Assembly: GCA_002426015.1 (NCBI GenBank)
Contig: DINS01000019.1
Location: 65,892-129,891, forward strand
DNA: 64,000 nucleotides
Direction of reading: 5' to 3'
Origin: Flavobacteriaceae bacterium UBA5534
Lineage (GTDB): Bacteria; Bacteroidota; Bacteroidia; Flavobacteriales; Flavobacteriaceae
In this document: piece by piece, positions 42,708-51,729 of the stretch
How positions within the stretch are numbered: the stretch's first letter is position 1
How the letters are laid out: each line of letters begins with the position of its first letter
Made by a program: the position numbers and the translations under genes
Notes under the pieces: model-generated
What the model was told of the DNA's origin: nothing
The model's database searches: none
The model's input: the letters and a program-made list of their open reading frames with translations, nothing else

Positions 42708-43868
42708 TTATAAGGTCCCTCGTTTTTCCTGCTCTCTTTCAATGGATTCAAAAAGCGCTTTAAAGTTCCCAGCTCCAAAACCACGTGCTCCCATTCGCTG
42801 TATAATTTCAAAAAACAGTGTTGGTCGATCTTCGACTGGTTTTGTAAAAATCTGAAGTAGATAGCCTTCTTCATCGGCATCGATCATTATGCCTAGGCTT
42901 TTTAAGGTTTCGATGTCTTCACGTAATTCATGATTATGCTCATGCAGACGTTTAGGTACTGCTCTGTAATATTCTTCTGGAGGTGTTGACAAAAACTCAA
43001 CGCCACGCGATTTTAATTTGGCAACTGTGGAAATAATATCATCCGTTGCAACAGCAATATGTTGCACACCAGAACCTTCATAAAAATCGAGATACTCTTC
43101 AATTTGTGAGCGTTTTTTGCCTTTTGCTGGTTCGTTAATTGGAAACTTAATACGTCCATTACCATTACTCATTACCTTACTCATCAAAGCTGAATACTCC
43201 GTATGGATTTGCTTGTCGTCAAATGATAAAAAGTTAACAAAGCCCATTACATCTTCGTACCATTTTACCCAAGTGTTCATTTGTCCCCAACCTACATTAC
43301 CTACCATATGGTCGATAAATTTAAGCCCCACTGGTTCTGGGTTGTAGTCAGATTTCCATTCTTTAAAGCCTGGCATGAATTGGCCTTTATAGTTTTTACG
43401 CTCCACAAACATGTGTACAGTTTCGCCATAGGTATAAATTCCTGCTCTTACTACTTCACCAAACTCGTCTGTTTCAACTTTTGGTTCCATATAAGATTTT
43501 GCACCTCGTTTGGTAGTTTCTTCATAAGATTTGCGAGCATCATCTACCCAAAGGGCAACCACTTTTACTCCATCGCCATGTTTTACTATATGGTTATTAA
43601 TAGGGGACTTACTGTTTAGTGGTGTTGTTAATACCAATCGTATTTTGTCTTGCTTGAGAACATAACTTACCTCATCGCGTGAACCAGTTTCTAAACCTTT
43701 GTATGCGTACGATTGAAAACCGAATGCTGTTTTATAAAAATGTGCAGCTTGTTTTGCATTACCTACATAGAACTCTACATAATCGGTTCCTAAAAGCGGA
43801 AGAAAATCTTGTGCGCCTTCAAATATTTTTTCTAGTCCGTATTCAACTGATTTTATGTCTTTACTCAT
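42708..43868 (-). CDS. hppD: 4-hydroxyphenylpyruvate dioxygenase
   Basis: A 386-residue Fe(II) enzyme converting 4-hydroxyphenylpyruvate to homogentisate in tyrosine breakdown. Two vicinal-oxygen-chelate halves are present, and the metal ligands lie in KFIDHMVGNV, GVQHIAVATDDI and LFFEIIQRMG. The C-terminal GARGFGAGNFKALFESIEREQ is the standard gate helix. The start is the ATG at 43866-43868 (MSKDIKSVEYG); a TTG/GTG-type extension upstream would add eleven atypical residues. hmgA, the next enzyme of the pathway, lies 88 bp upstream on the same strand. Confidence 0.96.
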   Translation of the reverse strand: MSKDIKSVEYGLEKIFEGAQDFLPLLGTDYVEFYVGNAKQAAHFYKTAFGFQSYAYKGLETGSRDEVSYVLKQDKIRLVLTTPLNSKSPINNHIVKHGDGVKVVALWVDDARKSYEETTKRGAKSYMEPKVETDEFGEVVRAGIYTYGETVHMFVERKNYKGQFMPGFKEWKSDYNPEPVGLKFIDHMVGNVGWGQMNTWVKWYEDVMGFVNFLSFDDKQIHTEYSALMSKVMSNGNGRIKFPINEPAKGKKRSQIEEYLDFYEGSGVQHIAVATDDIISTVAKLKSRGVEFLSTPPEEYYRAVPKRLHEHNHELREDIETLKSLGIMIDADEEGYLLQIFTKPVEDRPTLFFEIIQRMGARGFGAGNFKALFESIEREQEKRGTL

Positions 43869-43956
43869 GTTGTTTGTTTTTAGCCCTGATTGAGGCGACA
43901 TCCTTTTTGTTTTTTACGAAAAGATATAGCCAAAAGCAGGAAATTGCTTCTAATTA

Positions 43957-45117
43957 TTAATGGTCTAACCAAGATTTAAAATAATCTTCGTCAGCTATTT
44001 TTAATGCTTCTTCTGTAACTTTTAATGGTTTAAACGTGTCGACCATAACAGCTAACTCGTCTGTTTTTACTTTGCCTATACTTCGCTCTACAGCTCCTGG
44101 ATGTGGACCATGAGGAATACCAGCTGGATGAAGTGAAATATGTCCTGCATCGACATCGTTACGGCTCATGAAATCGCCATCGACATAGTATAACACCTCA
44201 TCACTATCTATATTACTATGATTGTAAGGCGCTGGAATACTTTGCGGATGGTAATCGTACAATCGTGGCACAAAACTACAGACTACAAAAGCATCTGTTT
44301 CGAATGTTTGATGCACTGGAGGTGGTTGATGAATGCGTCCTGTAATGGGTTCGAAATCATGAATTGAGAACGCATAAGGATAGTTATAACCATCATAACC
44401 AACAACATCGAAAGGATGTGAGGCGTAAACCATTTCGAAAATATCATTTTGCTTTTTAACTTTGATAAGGAAATCGCCAGATTCGTTATAGGTTTCTAAT
44501 TCTTGTGGTTGGCGAATATCGCGTTCACAAAAAGGTGAATGCTCTAACAATTGCCCGAACCAATTACGATATCGTTTTGGTGTATAAATTGGTCGTCGAG
44601 ACTCAACTATAAACAATCTGTTGTCTTCAGTATCGAAGTCTAGTTTATAGATAATTCCTCTTGGCACCACTAAATAATCCCCATATTTAAAATCGAGATT
44701 ACCTAAATGTGTTCGCAATTTCCCTGTGCCTTTATGAATAAAAATAAGCTCGTCGGCATCGGTGTTTTTATAAAAATAATCTTTGGTTGATTGTTTTGGT
44801 GCAGCCAAAATAATGCTACAATCGCTATTGGTTAATATTGTTTTGCGGCTTTGCAAATAATCGTTTTCTGGCTTTACCTGAAACCCTCTGAAACGATACG
44901 ATTGTATGCTGTTTTCTTTTGCGATTTTTGGAGCTACACTATATTGTTTTTTTATTTCCTTTACCTGTGTTGGTCGCTGTTCGTGATAGCTATTTGTTGA
45001 CATTCCATCAAAACCTATGGTGCCAAATAATTGCTCGGAATACAAACTACCGTCTGGTTTTTTAAATTGTATATGTCGTTTGGGAGGAATGTTCCCTAAT
45101 TTATGATAAAATGGCAT
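43957..45117 (-). CDS. hmgA: Homogentisate 1,2-dioxygenase
   Basis: A 386-residue cupin-fold Fe(II) dioxygenase that opens homogentisate to maleylacetoacetate. DELIFIHKGTGKLRTHLG, VVPRGIIYKLDF, and the metal-binding region HPAGIPHGPHPGAVE near residues 330-345 match the family. It is shorter than the roughly 430-residue human and Pseudomonas enzymes, as is usual for this phylum's version. It begins the tyrosine catabolic unit with hppD. Fumarylacetoacetase and maleylacetoacetate isomerase are not in the window. Confidence 0.93.
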   Translation of the reverse strand: MPFYHKLGNIPPKRHIQFKKPDGSLYSEQLFGTIGFDGMSTNSYHEQRPTQVKEIKKQYSVAPKIAKENSIQSYRFRGFQVKPENDYLQSRKTILTNSDCSIILAAPKQSTKDYFYKNTDADELIFIHKGTGKLRTHLGNLDFKYGDYLVVPRGIIYKLDFDTEDNRLFIVESRRPIYTPKRYRNWFGQLLEHSPFCERDIRQPQELETYNESGDFLIKVKKQNDIFEMVYASHPFDVVGYDGYNYPYAFSIHDFEPITGRIHQPPPVHQTFETDAFVVCSFVPRLYDYHPQSIPAPYNHSNIDSDEVLYYVDGDFMSRNDVDAGHISLHPAGIPHGPHPGAVERSIGKVKTDELAVMVDTFKPLKVTEEALKIADEDYFKSWLDH

Positions 45118-45201
45118 TTTTTAAAGTTTAAGAATTAAAAATGAACTTGCCTTAAATTTTAAAGCGCAGTATAAAGATACAATAATGCCTAATTATTCGG
45201 G

Positions 45202-45220
45202 ATTTCTTTTGATAAGAAAT
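45202..45220. promoter_or_regulatory. Small palindrome upstream of hmgA (possible operator)
   Basis: ATTTCTT (45202-45208) and AAGAAAT (45214-45220) are inverted around a 5-bp spacer, 85-103 bp upstream of the hmgA start. In an AT-rich gap this could occur by chance. A near-consensus -7 box (GATATTTG) lies further upstream. Confidence 0.25.
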
Positions 45221-45308
45221 TTAAGAAGTAATAATATGTTTTCCCAAAATGGTGTCATGATGTTACAAATATCGGAAATTTTTAATAATCATTTCTAACA
45301 AAAGAATG

Positions 45309-47543
45309 TTAAAACCAAAATCCAACATTAAAAAACCACATACTATTTTTAACTTCTGGCGAATAGGTGTATTTGGCTTCAATAGGCCCTAAAAATGTTT
45401 CGAATGAATAGCCTATAGCATAACCACTATAATCTGGCGAAGTAATCCACTCTCCTGTATCGAAAATATTATCCTCAACATTGGCATAATTGGCTGCAAA
45501 AGTGATATGGTTTTTCTTGAAGATTTCATAGTCCAAGTTGATGGTGCCCTTTACAAAACTATTACCAAGTATGGCCAAATAATCATAGCCATAAAACGCT
45601 ATATAGTTATTGATAAAATTATTGCCATAACCTCCAAGTACAAAATTTAAAGAATTTGGTGAATTTTCACCAATTCTAAAACCACCTTGAGTGATAATGT
45701 TGCAGGCCAATTTCTCAATAGGTGTAAAAGCGTAGCCAATATCTGCCTTTGCTATCGAAAACTGTGAAAAATCTTTGTTGAAGTCGGATGCATATACATA
45801 CAAATGGAAGTCACCATTAAAATAAAATCCTTCTTTTGGAAAATATCTATTGCTATAGGTGTCCAATTTAAGTGTTCCAAAAAGGCTGATGTAATCAGTG
45901 TTTTCAAAAACAATGGCTCTGTCATTTTGATCGTTGTTTAATGTTTCTGATTTAATCTTCAATCGCTTATGCTCGGCGCCTAAACCTAGGGCAAAGTCTT
46001 TGCGAAATAATGTTTGTAGATAAAACTGATTGGTTTGGTCTTGTATATCAACCTCTAATTGATTGAGTCCAGTAATGGTTTGTTGGGTTTCATCCAAATA
46101 AAATTTGGCATTCACATTTTTATGAAATTGATTAAATCTTGATTTTAATCCAATACTCCAATAAAAACCCTTATCAATAAAATACTCAAAGTTATAGCGA
46201 ACATTATCTCCGAGAATAATATCGAAAGAGGCTACATCATTATCTAAGAGCAGTCGCTTTTTTGTAAAATTGACCAAAGCAGCACTTTTATACAGATCAT
46301 CATAATGCAAACCAAGTTTTATTAGTGCTGTAATTTGGTTTTCAGTCAGTGTAGCTTCCATGTCATAGCCGGCTTCATTTTTGCTCTTATGGAATTCATA
46401 TTGAAAGGCGTTAAAATTATTTGTGGCGACAAGATTGTTGACTCCTCCATTAAAATCGGTATAACTTACTTTGGAATTTGGTTTTAACTTTAACTTTCCA
46501 AGCAAATATGCTCTTGTGTAGCGTTTATTGCCTTGAAATTTTATATCATTAATAATGATACTGTCGCGTGATATTTCTTCTATTTTTTCTCTAGGCGATA
46601 GGGTGTATTTAGGCAACTCATTTAGAGCTTCTAATTTTTCGCGCGCAGCAGCCTCTCCATTTTTAATAATGGTATTGCCTTCGCTAAACGAAACTACCGT
46701 AAATTTTGTGATGTCAGGTTTGATGTAAATGTCTGTTTTTTGTGCTTTTTTCTTCATATCGTTGATGGTACGATAGTTATTGATTTGGAGCAAGATATCT
46801 GGTGCTGTTGATAGTTCATCTCGTGTTGCTAAACCATCTTGCACATCGACACCTATAATAATATCTATTCCTTTTGCCTTGAGTTCATCAATAGGATAAT
46901 TATTAGTAACACCACCATCTATCAAGATGTTATCATCAATTATCACTGGTTGAAACAAAGATGGGAAGGCACCACTGGCAGCAACCGCTTGTGATAAATT
47001 TCCTTTATCGAGAATGATAGCTTCTCCTGTTTCAATATTAGTAGCTATACAGAAGAAGGGAATGGGAAGTTTACTAAAATCTTCGACTTCACTTACATGA
47101 AGTGTTAGTTTTGACAAGAGGTTAAACACATTTTGACCTCTTGATAATGCCGAAGGGAGTTTTACTTTAAACTTTTCGAATGGAAGCGATACAGCATATT
47201 TTTCTGAATTTTCACGCTCATAAAATGTTTTGGCTGCCCTAGGAATATTGTCATTGATAACATCATCAAAATTGAGTTCTTTGAATATAGAATCCAATTG
47301 TTTGCCAGAATATCCCGAAGCATATAGTGATCCAATAATCGCTCCCATACTTGTACCAGCGATATAATCGACTTTAATGTTAAGGCTGTCAATGACTTTC
47401 AATACACCAATATGAGCAAACCCTTTGGCACCACCACCACTTAACACCAACCCAACTTTTTGATCATGATGAGGTGGTGGTTGTTGAGCATTAAGCTGAA
47501 CAACAAAAAAAAAGGTGAGTATAATGGATAATATGGGCTTCAT
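45309..47543 (-). CDS. Patatin-like phospholipase fused to POTRA and outer-membrane barrel
   Basis: A 744-residue protein with a signal peptide (to about NAQ20) and a patatin domain (about 30-230). The oxyanion loop is SGGGAKGFAH, the nucleophile is Ser65 in GTSMG, and the catalytic aspartate is in LIDGGV (about residue 210). A POTRA-like segment follows at about 325-400 (IKFQGNKRYTRAYLLGKLKLKP), then a BamA/Omp85-type 16-strand barrel ending NVGFWF. This is the PlpD-type (type Vd) autotransporter layout, in which the lipase is exported through its own barrel. Its start overlaps the uvrC stop by four bases (ATGA). Confidence 0.9.
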   Translation of the reverse strand: MKPILSIILTFFFVVQLNAQQPPPHHDQKVGLVLSGGGAKGFAHIGVLKVIDSLNIKVDYIAGTSMGAIIGSLYASGYSGKQLDSIFKELNFDDVINDNIPRAAKTFYERENSEKYAVSLPFEKFKVKLPSALSRGQNVFNLLSKLTLHVSEVEDFSKLPIPFFCIATNIETGEAIILDKGNLSQAVAASGAFPSLFQPVIIDDNILIDGGVTNNYPIDELKAKGIDIIIGVDVQDGLATRDELSTAPDILLQINNYRTINDMKKKAQKTDIYIKPDITKFTVVSFSEGNTIIKNGEAAAREKLEALNELPKYTLSPREKIEEISRDSIIINDIKFQGNKRYTRAYLLGKLKLKPNSKVSYTDFNGGVNNLVATNNFNAFQYEFHKSKNEAGYDMEATLTENQITALIKLGLHYDDLYKSAALVNFTKKRLLLDNDVASFDIILGDNVRYNFEYFIDKGFYWSIGLKSRFNQFHKNVNAKFYLDETQQTITGLNQLEVDIQDQTNQFYLQTLFRKDFALGLGAEHKRLKIKSETLNNDQNDRAIVFENTDYISLFGTLKLDTYSNRYFPKEGFYFNGDFHLYVYASDFNKDFSQFSIAKADIGYAFTPIEKLACNIITQGGFRIGENSPNSLNFVLGGYGNNFINNYIAFYGYDYLAILGNSFVKGTINLDYEIFKKNHITFAANYANVEDNIFDTGEWITSPDYSGYAIGYSFETFLGPIEAKYTYSPEVKNSMWFFNVGFWF

Positions 47544-49333
47544 TTTGAATTGTAAAAGTTACTGATTTTTTTTGCTCGAGCATCACCAACGACCGTTTTT
47601 AAATCTTCGAACGATGCTTTACTAATGCGTTTAACAGTTTTAAAGTGCTTCATCAACTCTACAATGGTTTGCTCTCCAACACCAGGAATCAATTCCAGTT
47701 CTGTGGTCAATGCGCCTTTGCTTCTCCTGTTTCTATGGTGTTCAATACCAAAACGATGTGCTTCGTTACGCAATTGCTGAATGACTTTAAGCGTTTCACT
47801 TTTTTTATCTAAATATAATGGAATTGGATCGTCTGGATAAAATAATTCTTCCAAACGCTTCGCAATTCCGATGATGGCAATTTTGCCTCTTAAATTTAAA
47901 AGATCCAAACTTTTTAAAGCTGATGACAATTGCCCTTTTCCTCCATCAATGATAATCAATTGAGGTAATGGCTGGTTTTCTTCGAGTAAACGATTGTAGC
48001 GTCTATATACGACTTCTTCCATTGATGCAAAATCGTCTGGACCTTCAACTGTTTTTATGTTAAAATGACGATAGTCCTTTTTGCTTGGCTTACCGTTTTT
48101 GAAAACCACACAGGCCGCTACAGGATTAGTGCCTTGAATGTTACTGTTGTCAAAACATTCAATATGTCTAGGCTCTTCTTTAAGTCTCAAATCAGCTTTC
48201 ATTTGCACCATAATGCGATTGACATGTCGATCTGGGTCGGTAATTTTTACTTGCTTAAAGCGTTCCATTCGGTAATATTTTGCGTTACGTTCTGAAAGCT
48301 CTAAAATTCGTTTTTTATCTCCCAATTTAGGGATGGTCACTTTTAGGTCTTCGCCCAGATCCAATTCAAAAGGGACATATACTTCTTTAGATTTTGAATG
48401 AAAGCGCTGTCTTATTTCAGTAATGGCCAATTGCAGTAACTCTTCATCAGTTTCTTCTAGTTTTTTCTTGATTTCCAGTGTGTGCGACCGAATAATCGAA
48501 CCATAAGAAAGCTGTAGGAAATTGACATAACCATAACTTTCATCGGATATAATGGAAAACACATCTACATTGCTGATTTTTGGATTGACAATGGTTGATT
48601 TTGCCTGATAGTTTTCTAGAATATCAATTTTTTCTTTTATTCGCTGTGCATCTTCAAACTCCATGTTTTGAGCATGCTCTTTCATTTGCTGTTTGAACTG
48701 CGATAACGACTCTTTAAAATTTCCTTTTAAAATTTCTTTAATTGCTGTGATATTCTCATGATAATTGGCTTCAGTCTGCAAGCCTTCACATGGACCTTTG
48801 CAATTGCCCAAATGATATTCTAAACATACTTTGTATTTACCTGCCTCAATTTTTTCTTCTGTTAAATCATAATTGCAAGTTCGGAGCTGGTATAATCCTT
48901 TTATCAAATCTAAAAGAGTATGCACAGTTTTCATACTTGTATAAGGGCCAAAATATTCCGAACCATCTTTGAAAACACGTCGTGTTGAAAACACCCTTGG
49001 GAAACGTTCGTTTTTAATGCAAATCCAAGGGTAAGATTTGTCATCCTTGAGCATAACATTATAACGAGGCTGGTATTTTTTGATGAGGTTGTTTTCGAGA
49101 AGCAGCGCATCGGTTTCGGTTTCGACTACAATATGCTTGATAGTTGCAATCTTTTTTACCAACACTTTGGTCTTGCCATAATCATGGTTTTTGGTAAAAT
49201 AGGAGCTGACCCGTTTTTTTAAATCCTTTGCTTTGCCTACATACAATATCTTGTCATCTGCATCAAAATATTGATACACGCCAGGTTGGTGTGGCAAGGT
49301 TTGTAATTGAATTTCTAAAGTAGGCTTACTCAT
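47540..49333 (-). CDS. uvrC: Excinuclease ABC subunit C
   Basis: A 597-residue UvrC that makes both incisions in nucleotide excision repair. The N-terminal GIY-YIG nuclease (QPGVYQYFDADDKILYVGKAKDLKKRV), UVR domain (about 205-240; MEFEDAQRIKEKIDIL), C-terminal RNase H-like nuclease (HIECFDNSNIQGTNPVAACVVF) and helix-hairpin-helix tail (ELIPGVGEQTIVELMKHF) are all present. A -7 box lies four bases before the ATG, suggesting a leaderless transcript. The gene overlaps the patatin gene that follows by 4 bp. Confidence 0.97.
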   Translation of the reverse strand: MSKPTLEIQLQTLPHQPGVYQYFDADDKILYVGKAKDLKKRVSSYFTKNHDYGKTKVLVKKIATIKHIVVETETDALLLENNLIKKYQPRYNVMLKDDKSYPWICIKNERFPRVFSTRRVFKDGSEYFGPYTSMKTVHTLLDLIKGLYQLRTCNYDLTEEKIEAGKYKVCLEYHLGNCKGPCEGLQTEANYHENITAIKEILKGNFKESLSQFKQQMKEHAQNMEFEDAQRIKEKIDILENYQAKSTIVNPKISNVDVFSIISDESYGYVNFLQLSYGSIIRSHTLEIKKKLEETDEELLQLAITEIRQRFHSKSKEVYVPFELDLGEDLKVTIPKLGDKKRILELSERNAKYYRMERFKQVKITDPDRHVNRIMVQMKADLRLKEEPRHIECFDNSNIQGTNPVAACVVFKNGKPSKKDYRHFNIKTVEGPDDFASMEEVVYRRYNRLLEENQPLPQLIIIDGGKGQLSSALKSLDLLNLRGKIAIIGIAKRLEELFYPDDPIPLYLDKKSETLKVIQQLRNEAHRFGIEHHRNRRSKGALTTELELIPGVGEQTIVELMKHFKTVKRISKASFEDLKTVVGDARAKKISNFYNSK

Positions 49334-49337
49334 CTCT

Positions 49338-49345
49338 CAAAGATA
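49338..49345 (-). promoter_or_regulatory. -7 box immediately before uvrC (leaderless candidate)
   Basis: The minus strand reads TATCTTTG (TAnnTTTG), with only four bases between it and the uvrC ATG at 49331-49333. The transcription start would fall at about the start codon. Confidence 0.5.
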
Positions 49346-49441
49346 GTATATATCTAAAAACTTATGAAAGGAATATCGAATGAGAATTTTTAATTTAACA
49401 TTAGATTTTCATTACCTTGCATCCCTATTTTAAACACTACA

Positions 49442-49864
49442 ATGCCTAAAAAAGTTATTGGTAGAATAGATAAAGCCGATTTTCCGTCGCTCGATTTATT
49501 TGACATTGACATAAAGATTGATACTGGAGCTTACACATCTTCCATACATTGCCACAAAGTGGTTGTTGAAGATGGTGTTCTTAAATGCCTGTTTTATGAC
49601 GAAGGTCACCCACACTATAACGGTAAAGAGATACTCTTTAAAACCTTCACAAAAGCTAAAGTAAAAAGCAGTAATGGTATTGTTCAGAATAGATATAAAG
49701 TCAAAACGACCATCATTTTATTTGATAAAAAATACAGTATCAACCTTACGTTGAGCACCAGAGATGATATGAAATATCCTGTACTTATTGGTAGAAAATT
49801 CTTGTCAAAGAAATTCATTGTCGATGTTAATCTAAAAAACGTATCTTATAACAAAAAGAATTAA
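49442..49864 (+). CDS. RimB-like retropepsin-fold protease
   Basis: A 140-residue protein of the retropepsin-like family often labelled putative ATP-dependent zinc protease. The active-site strand is IKIDTGAYTSSIHC (Asp-Thr-Gly-Ala at about residues 27-30), with a later YPVLIGRKFL (flap and second psi-loop). Such proteins accompany RimK ligases. In Pseudomonas the RimB member removes glutamates that RimK adds to ribosomal protein S6. Here the stop overlaps the rimK start (TAATG), supporting a shared function. A near-consensus -7 box (TACCTTGC) precedes the gene. Confidence 0.85.
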   Translation: MPKKVIGRIDKADFPSLDLFDIDIKIDTGAYTSSIHCHKVVVEDGVLKCLFYDEGHPHYNGKEILFKTFTKAKVKSSNGIVQNRYKVKTTIILFDKKYSINLTLSTRDDMKYPVLIGRKFLSKKFIVDVNLKNVSYNKKN

Positions 49865-50736
49865 TGAACATAGTCATATTATCTCGAAACCCTCATCTTT
49901 ACTCAACACAACGACTGGTTGAAGCCTCAATACAACGCAAGCACACTGTTGAAGTGATTGATCCTTTAAAATGTGAAATTATCATTGAAAAGAAAAATCC
50001 TGCTGTCTTGTATAAAGGAAAACCTTTAGAAAATGTCGATGCCATCATACCTCGTATTGGTGCATCAGTCACCTTTTATGGTACTGCCGTTGTACGACAA
50101 TTTGAAATGATGAAAGTATTTTCGGTTGTTGAATCACAGGCTTTGGTAAGGTCGCGAGATAAATTGAGAAGTTTACAGGTTTTGTCGCGTGCAGGTTTAG
50201 GAATGCCAAAAACCGTGTTTTCCAACTACACAAAAGATGTTGCAGAAGTCATTGAATATGTTGGTGGAGCACCATTGGTCATCAAATTACTGGAAGGCAC
50301 ACAAGGTCTTGGAGTCGTATTGGCAGAAACAAATAATGCAGCCGAATCGGTTTTAGAAGCCTTTAACGGTTTGCAGGCTCGAGTGATTGTTCAAGAGTTT
50401 ATCAAAGAAGCAAAAGGCGCTGACATTAGAGCTTTTATTGTGGATGGGAATGTGGTTGGTGCCATGAAACGTCAAGGCAAGGAAGGAGAATTTCGTTCTA
50501 ACTTGCATCGTGGCGGAAGTGCAAATATCATTCAATTGACTGATGAAGAAGAGAATGCAGCGTTAAAAGCAGCAAAAGCCTTAGGATTGGGTGTGTGTGG
50601 TGTAGATATGCTGCAATCGGCTCGTGGACCTTTGATTTTGGAAGTAAATTCATCTCCTGGACTGGAAGGTATTGAAGCTGCTACCAAAAAAGATATTGCA
50701 AAAAGTATTATTCGTTTTATTGAACGTAACGTTTAA
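49864..50736 (+). CDS. rimK: RimK family alpha-L-glutamate ligase
   Basis: A 290-residue ATP-grasp ligase. RimK adds glutamate to the C-terminus of ribosomal protein S6, and some relatives make poly-glutamate or modify other targets. The pre-ATP-grasp domain (VDAIIPRIGASVTFYGTAVVRQFEMM) is followed by ATP-grasp from about residue 97. Its nucleotide and metal sites lie in PLVIKLLEGTQGLGV, VQEFIKEAKGADIRAFIVDG and ILEVNSSPGLEGIE. The length matches E. coli RimK. It is translationally coupled to the retropepsin gene and followed after 6 bp by an M14 aspartoacylase-type gene. Confidence 0.93.
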   Translation: MNIVILSRNPHLYSTQRLVEASIQRKHTVEVIDPLKCEIIIEKKNPAVLYKGKPLENVDAIIPRIGASVTFYGTAVVRQFEMMKVFSVVESQALVRSRDKLRSLQVLSRAGLGMPKTVFSNYTKDVAEVIEYVGGAPLVIKLLEGTQGLGVVLAETNNAAESVLEAFNGLQARVIVQEFIKEAKGADIRAFIVDGNVVGAMKRQGKEGEFRSNLHRGGSANIIQLTDEEENAALKAAKALGLGVCGVDMLQSARGPLILEVNSSPGLEGIEAATKKDIAKSIIRFIERNV

Positions 50737-50742
50737 CCTTTT

Positions 50743-51717
50743 ATGGCTATAGATTACAAAGAAGTTATTACCATTCTTGGTCATGAGATTCCACGAGGGA
50801 CTTCAAAGGAAATCAATTTTAATATTGCCAAATTGCATACGGCAACAAAAATTGAAGTTCCGGTAATTATTGAGCGTTCCAAAAAACCTGGTCCAACGAT
50901 TTTGTTCACAGCAGGTATTCATGGCGATGAAATAAATGGCGTCGATATTGTAAGGCAACTTATTGCGCGAAAGATCAACAAACCAAAACGAGGCACCATT
51001 ATTTGCATGCCAATACTTAATGTCTTTGGTTTTTTGAATGGTACCCGAGCTTTTCCAGATGGACGTGATCTTAATCGTGTGTTTCCTGGATTTGCAAATG
51101 GGTCGTTGGCGAGTAGAGTGGCTCATAGATTAATGCATGAGGTCATTCCGGAAGTCGATTTGATTGTTGATTTTCATACTGGAGGTGCAAGCCGATTTAA
51201 TGCAGCACAAGTACGTATTGTCAGAGAGCAACCAGAACTCGACGAGTTAGCTTCGGTTTTTGGAGCTCCTTTTGTTTTGTATTCCAACCATATTGCTAAG
51301 TCTTTTAGAAATGCCTGCTTTCAATTAGGGAAGCCTATTTTGTTATATGAAGGAGGCAAATCGTCATTTGTTAACGAAACCATTTCTAAAGTTGGTGTCG
51401 AGGGCGTAAAACGTTTGTTGATGCATTATGATATGCTCAATTCTAAATTAAAGTCTAATACTCCAAAAATGCCGACTGTTTTTGTGGAAGAGAGTAAGTG
51501 GATTCGTGCTAAACAATCTGGAATGTTTAAAGCTAGGGTTGCTGTAAATACCAAGGTGGACATTGGTGATGTCATTGGGCAAATAACGGATCCATACGGA
51601 AGGGTTCATCATAGCGTAAAATCGACGATTGAGGGTTATATCATCAATGTCAATGAAGCCTCATTGGTGTACCAAGGAGACGCCTTGTTTCATGTGACTA
51701 CGAAGGTGAAGGCTTAA
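50743..51717 (+). CDS. Succinylglutamate desuccinylase/aspartoacylase (M14) family protein
   Basis: A 324-residue zinc hydrolase of the AstE/AspA group. The H-x2-E zinc motif is His60-Gly-Asp-Glu63 (AGIHGDEINGVD), and the third ligand is in LIVDFHTGG. GRDLNRVFPG supplies substrate-binding arginines. The last 75 or so residues form a small beta domain (MFKARVAVNTKVDIGDVIGQI) like a biotinyl/barrel-sandwich fold. Members remove acyl groups from amino acids. Next to RimK and a RimB-like protease it may trim or recycle a glutamyl modification. That is inference from the three-gene order. Confidence 0.87.
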   Translation: MAIDYKEVITILGHEIPRGTSKEINFNIAKLHTATKIEVPVIIERSKKPGPTILFTAGIHGDEINGVDIVRQLIARKINKPKRGTIICMPILNVFGFLNGTRAFPDGRDLNRVFPGFANGSLASRVAHRLMHEVIPEVDLIVDFHTGGASRFNAAQVRIVREQPELDELASVFGAPFVLYSNHIAKSFRNACFQLGKPILLYEGGKSSFVNETISKVGVEGVKRLLMHYDMLNSKLKSNTPKMPTVFVEESKWIRAKQSGMFKARVAVNTKVDIGDVIGQITDPYGRVHHSVKSTIEGYIINVNEASLVYQGDALFHVTTKVKA

Positions 51718-51729
51718 AATTTCGACAGC

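Noticed and set aside
43869..43901. Eleven-residue extension of HppD
   Set aside because: The extension is atypical for the family, and the ATG at 43866-43868 fits the expected N-terminus.
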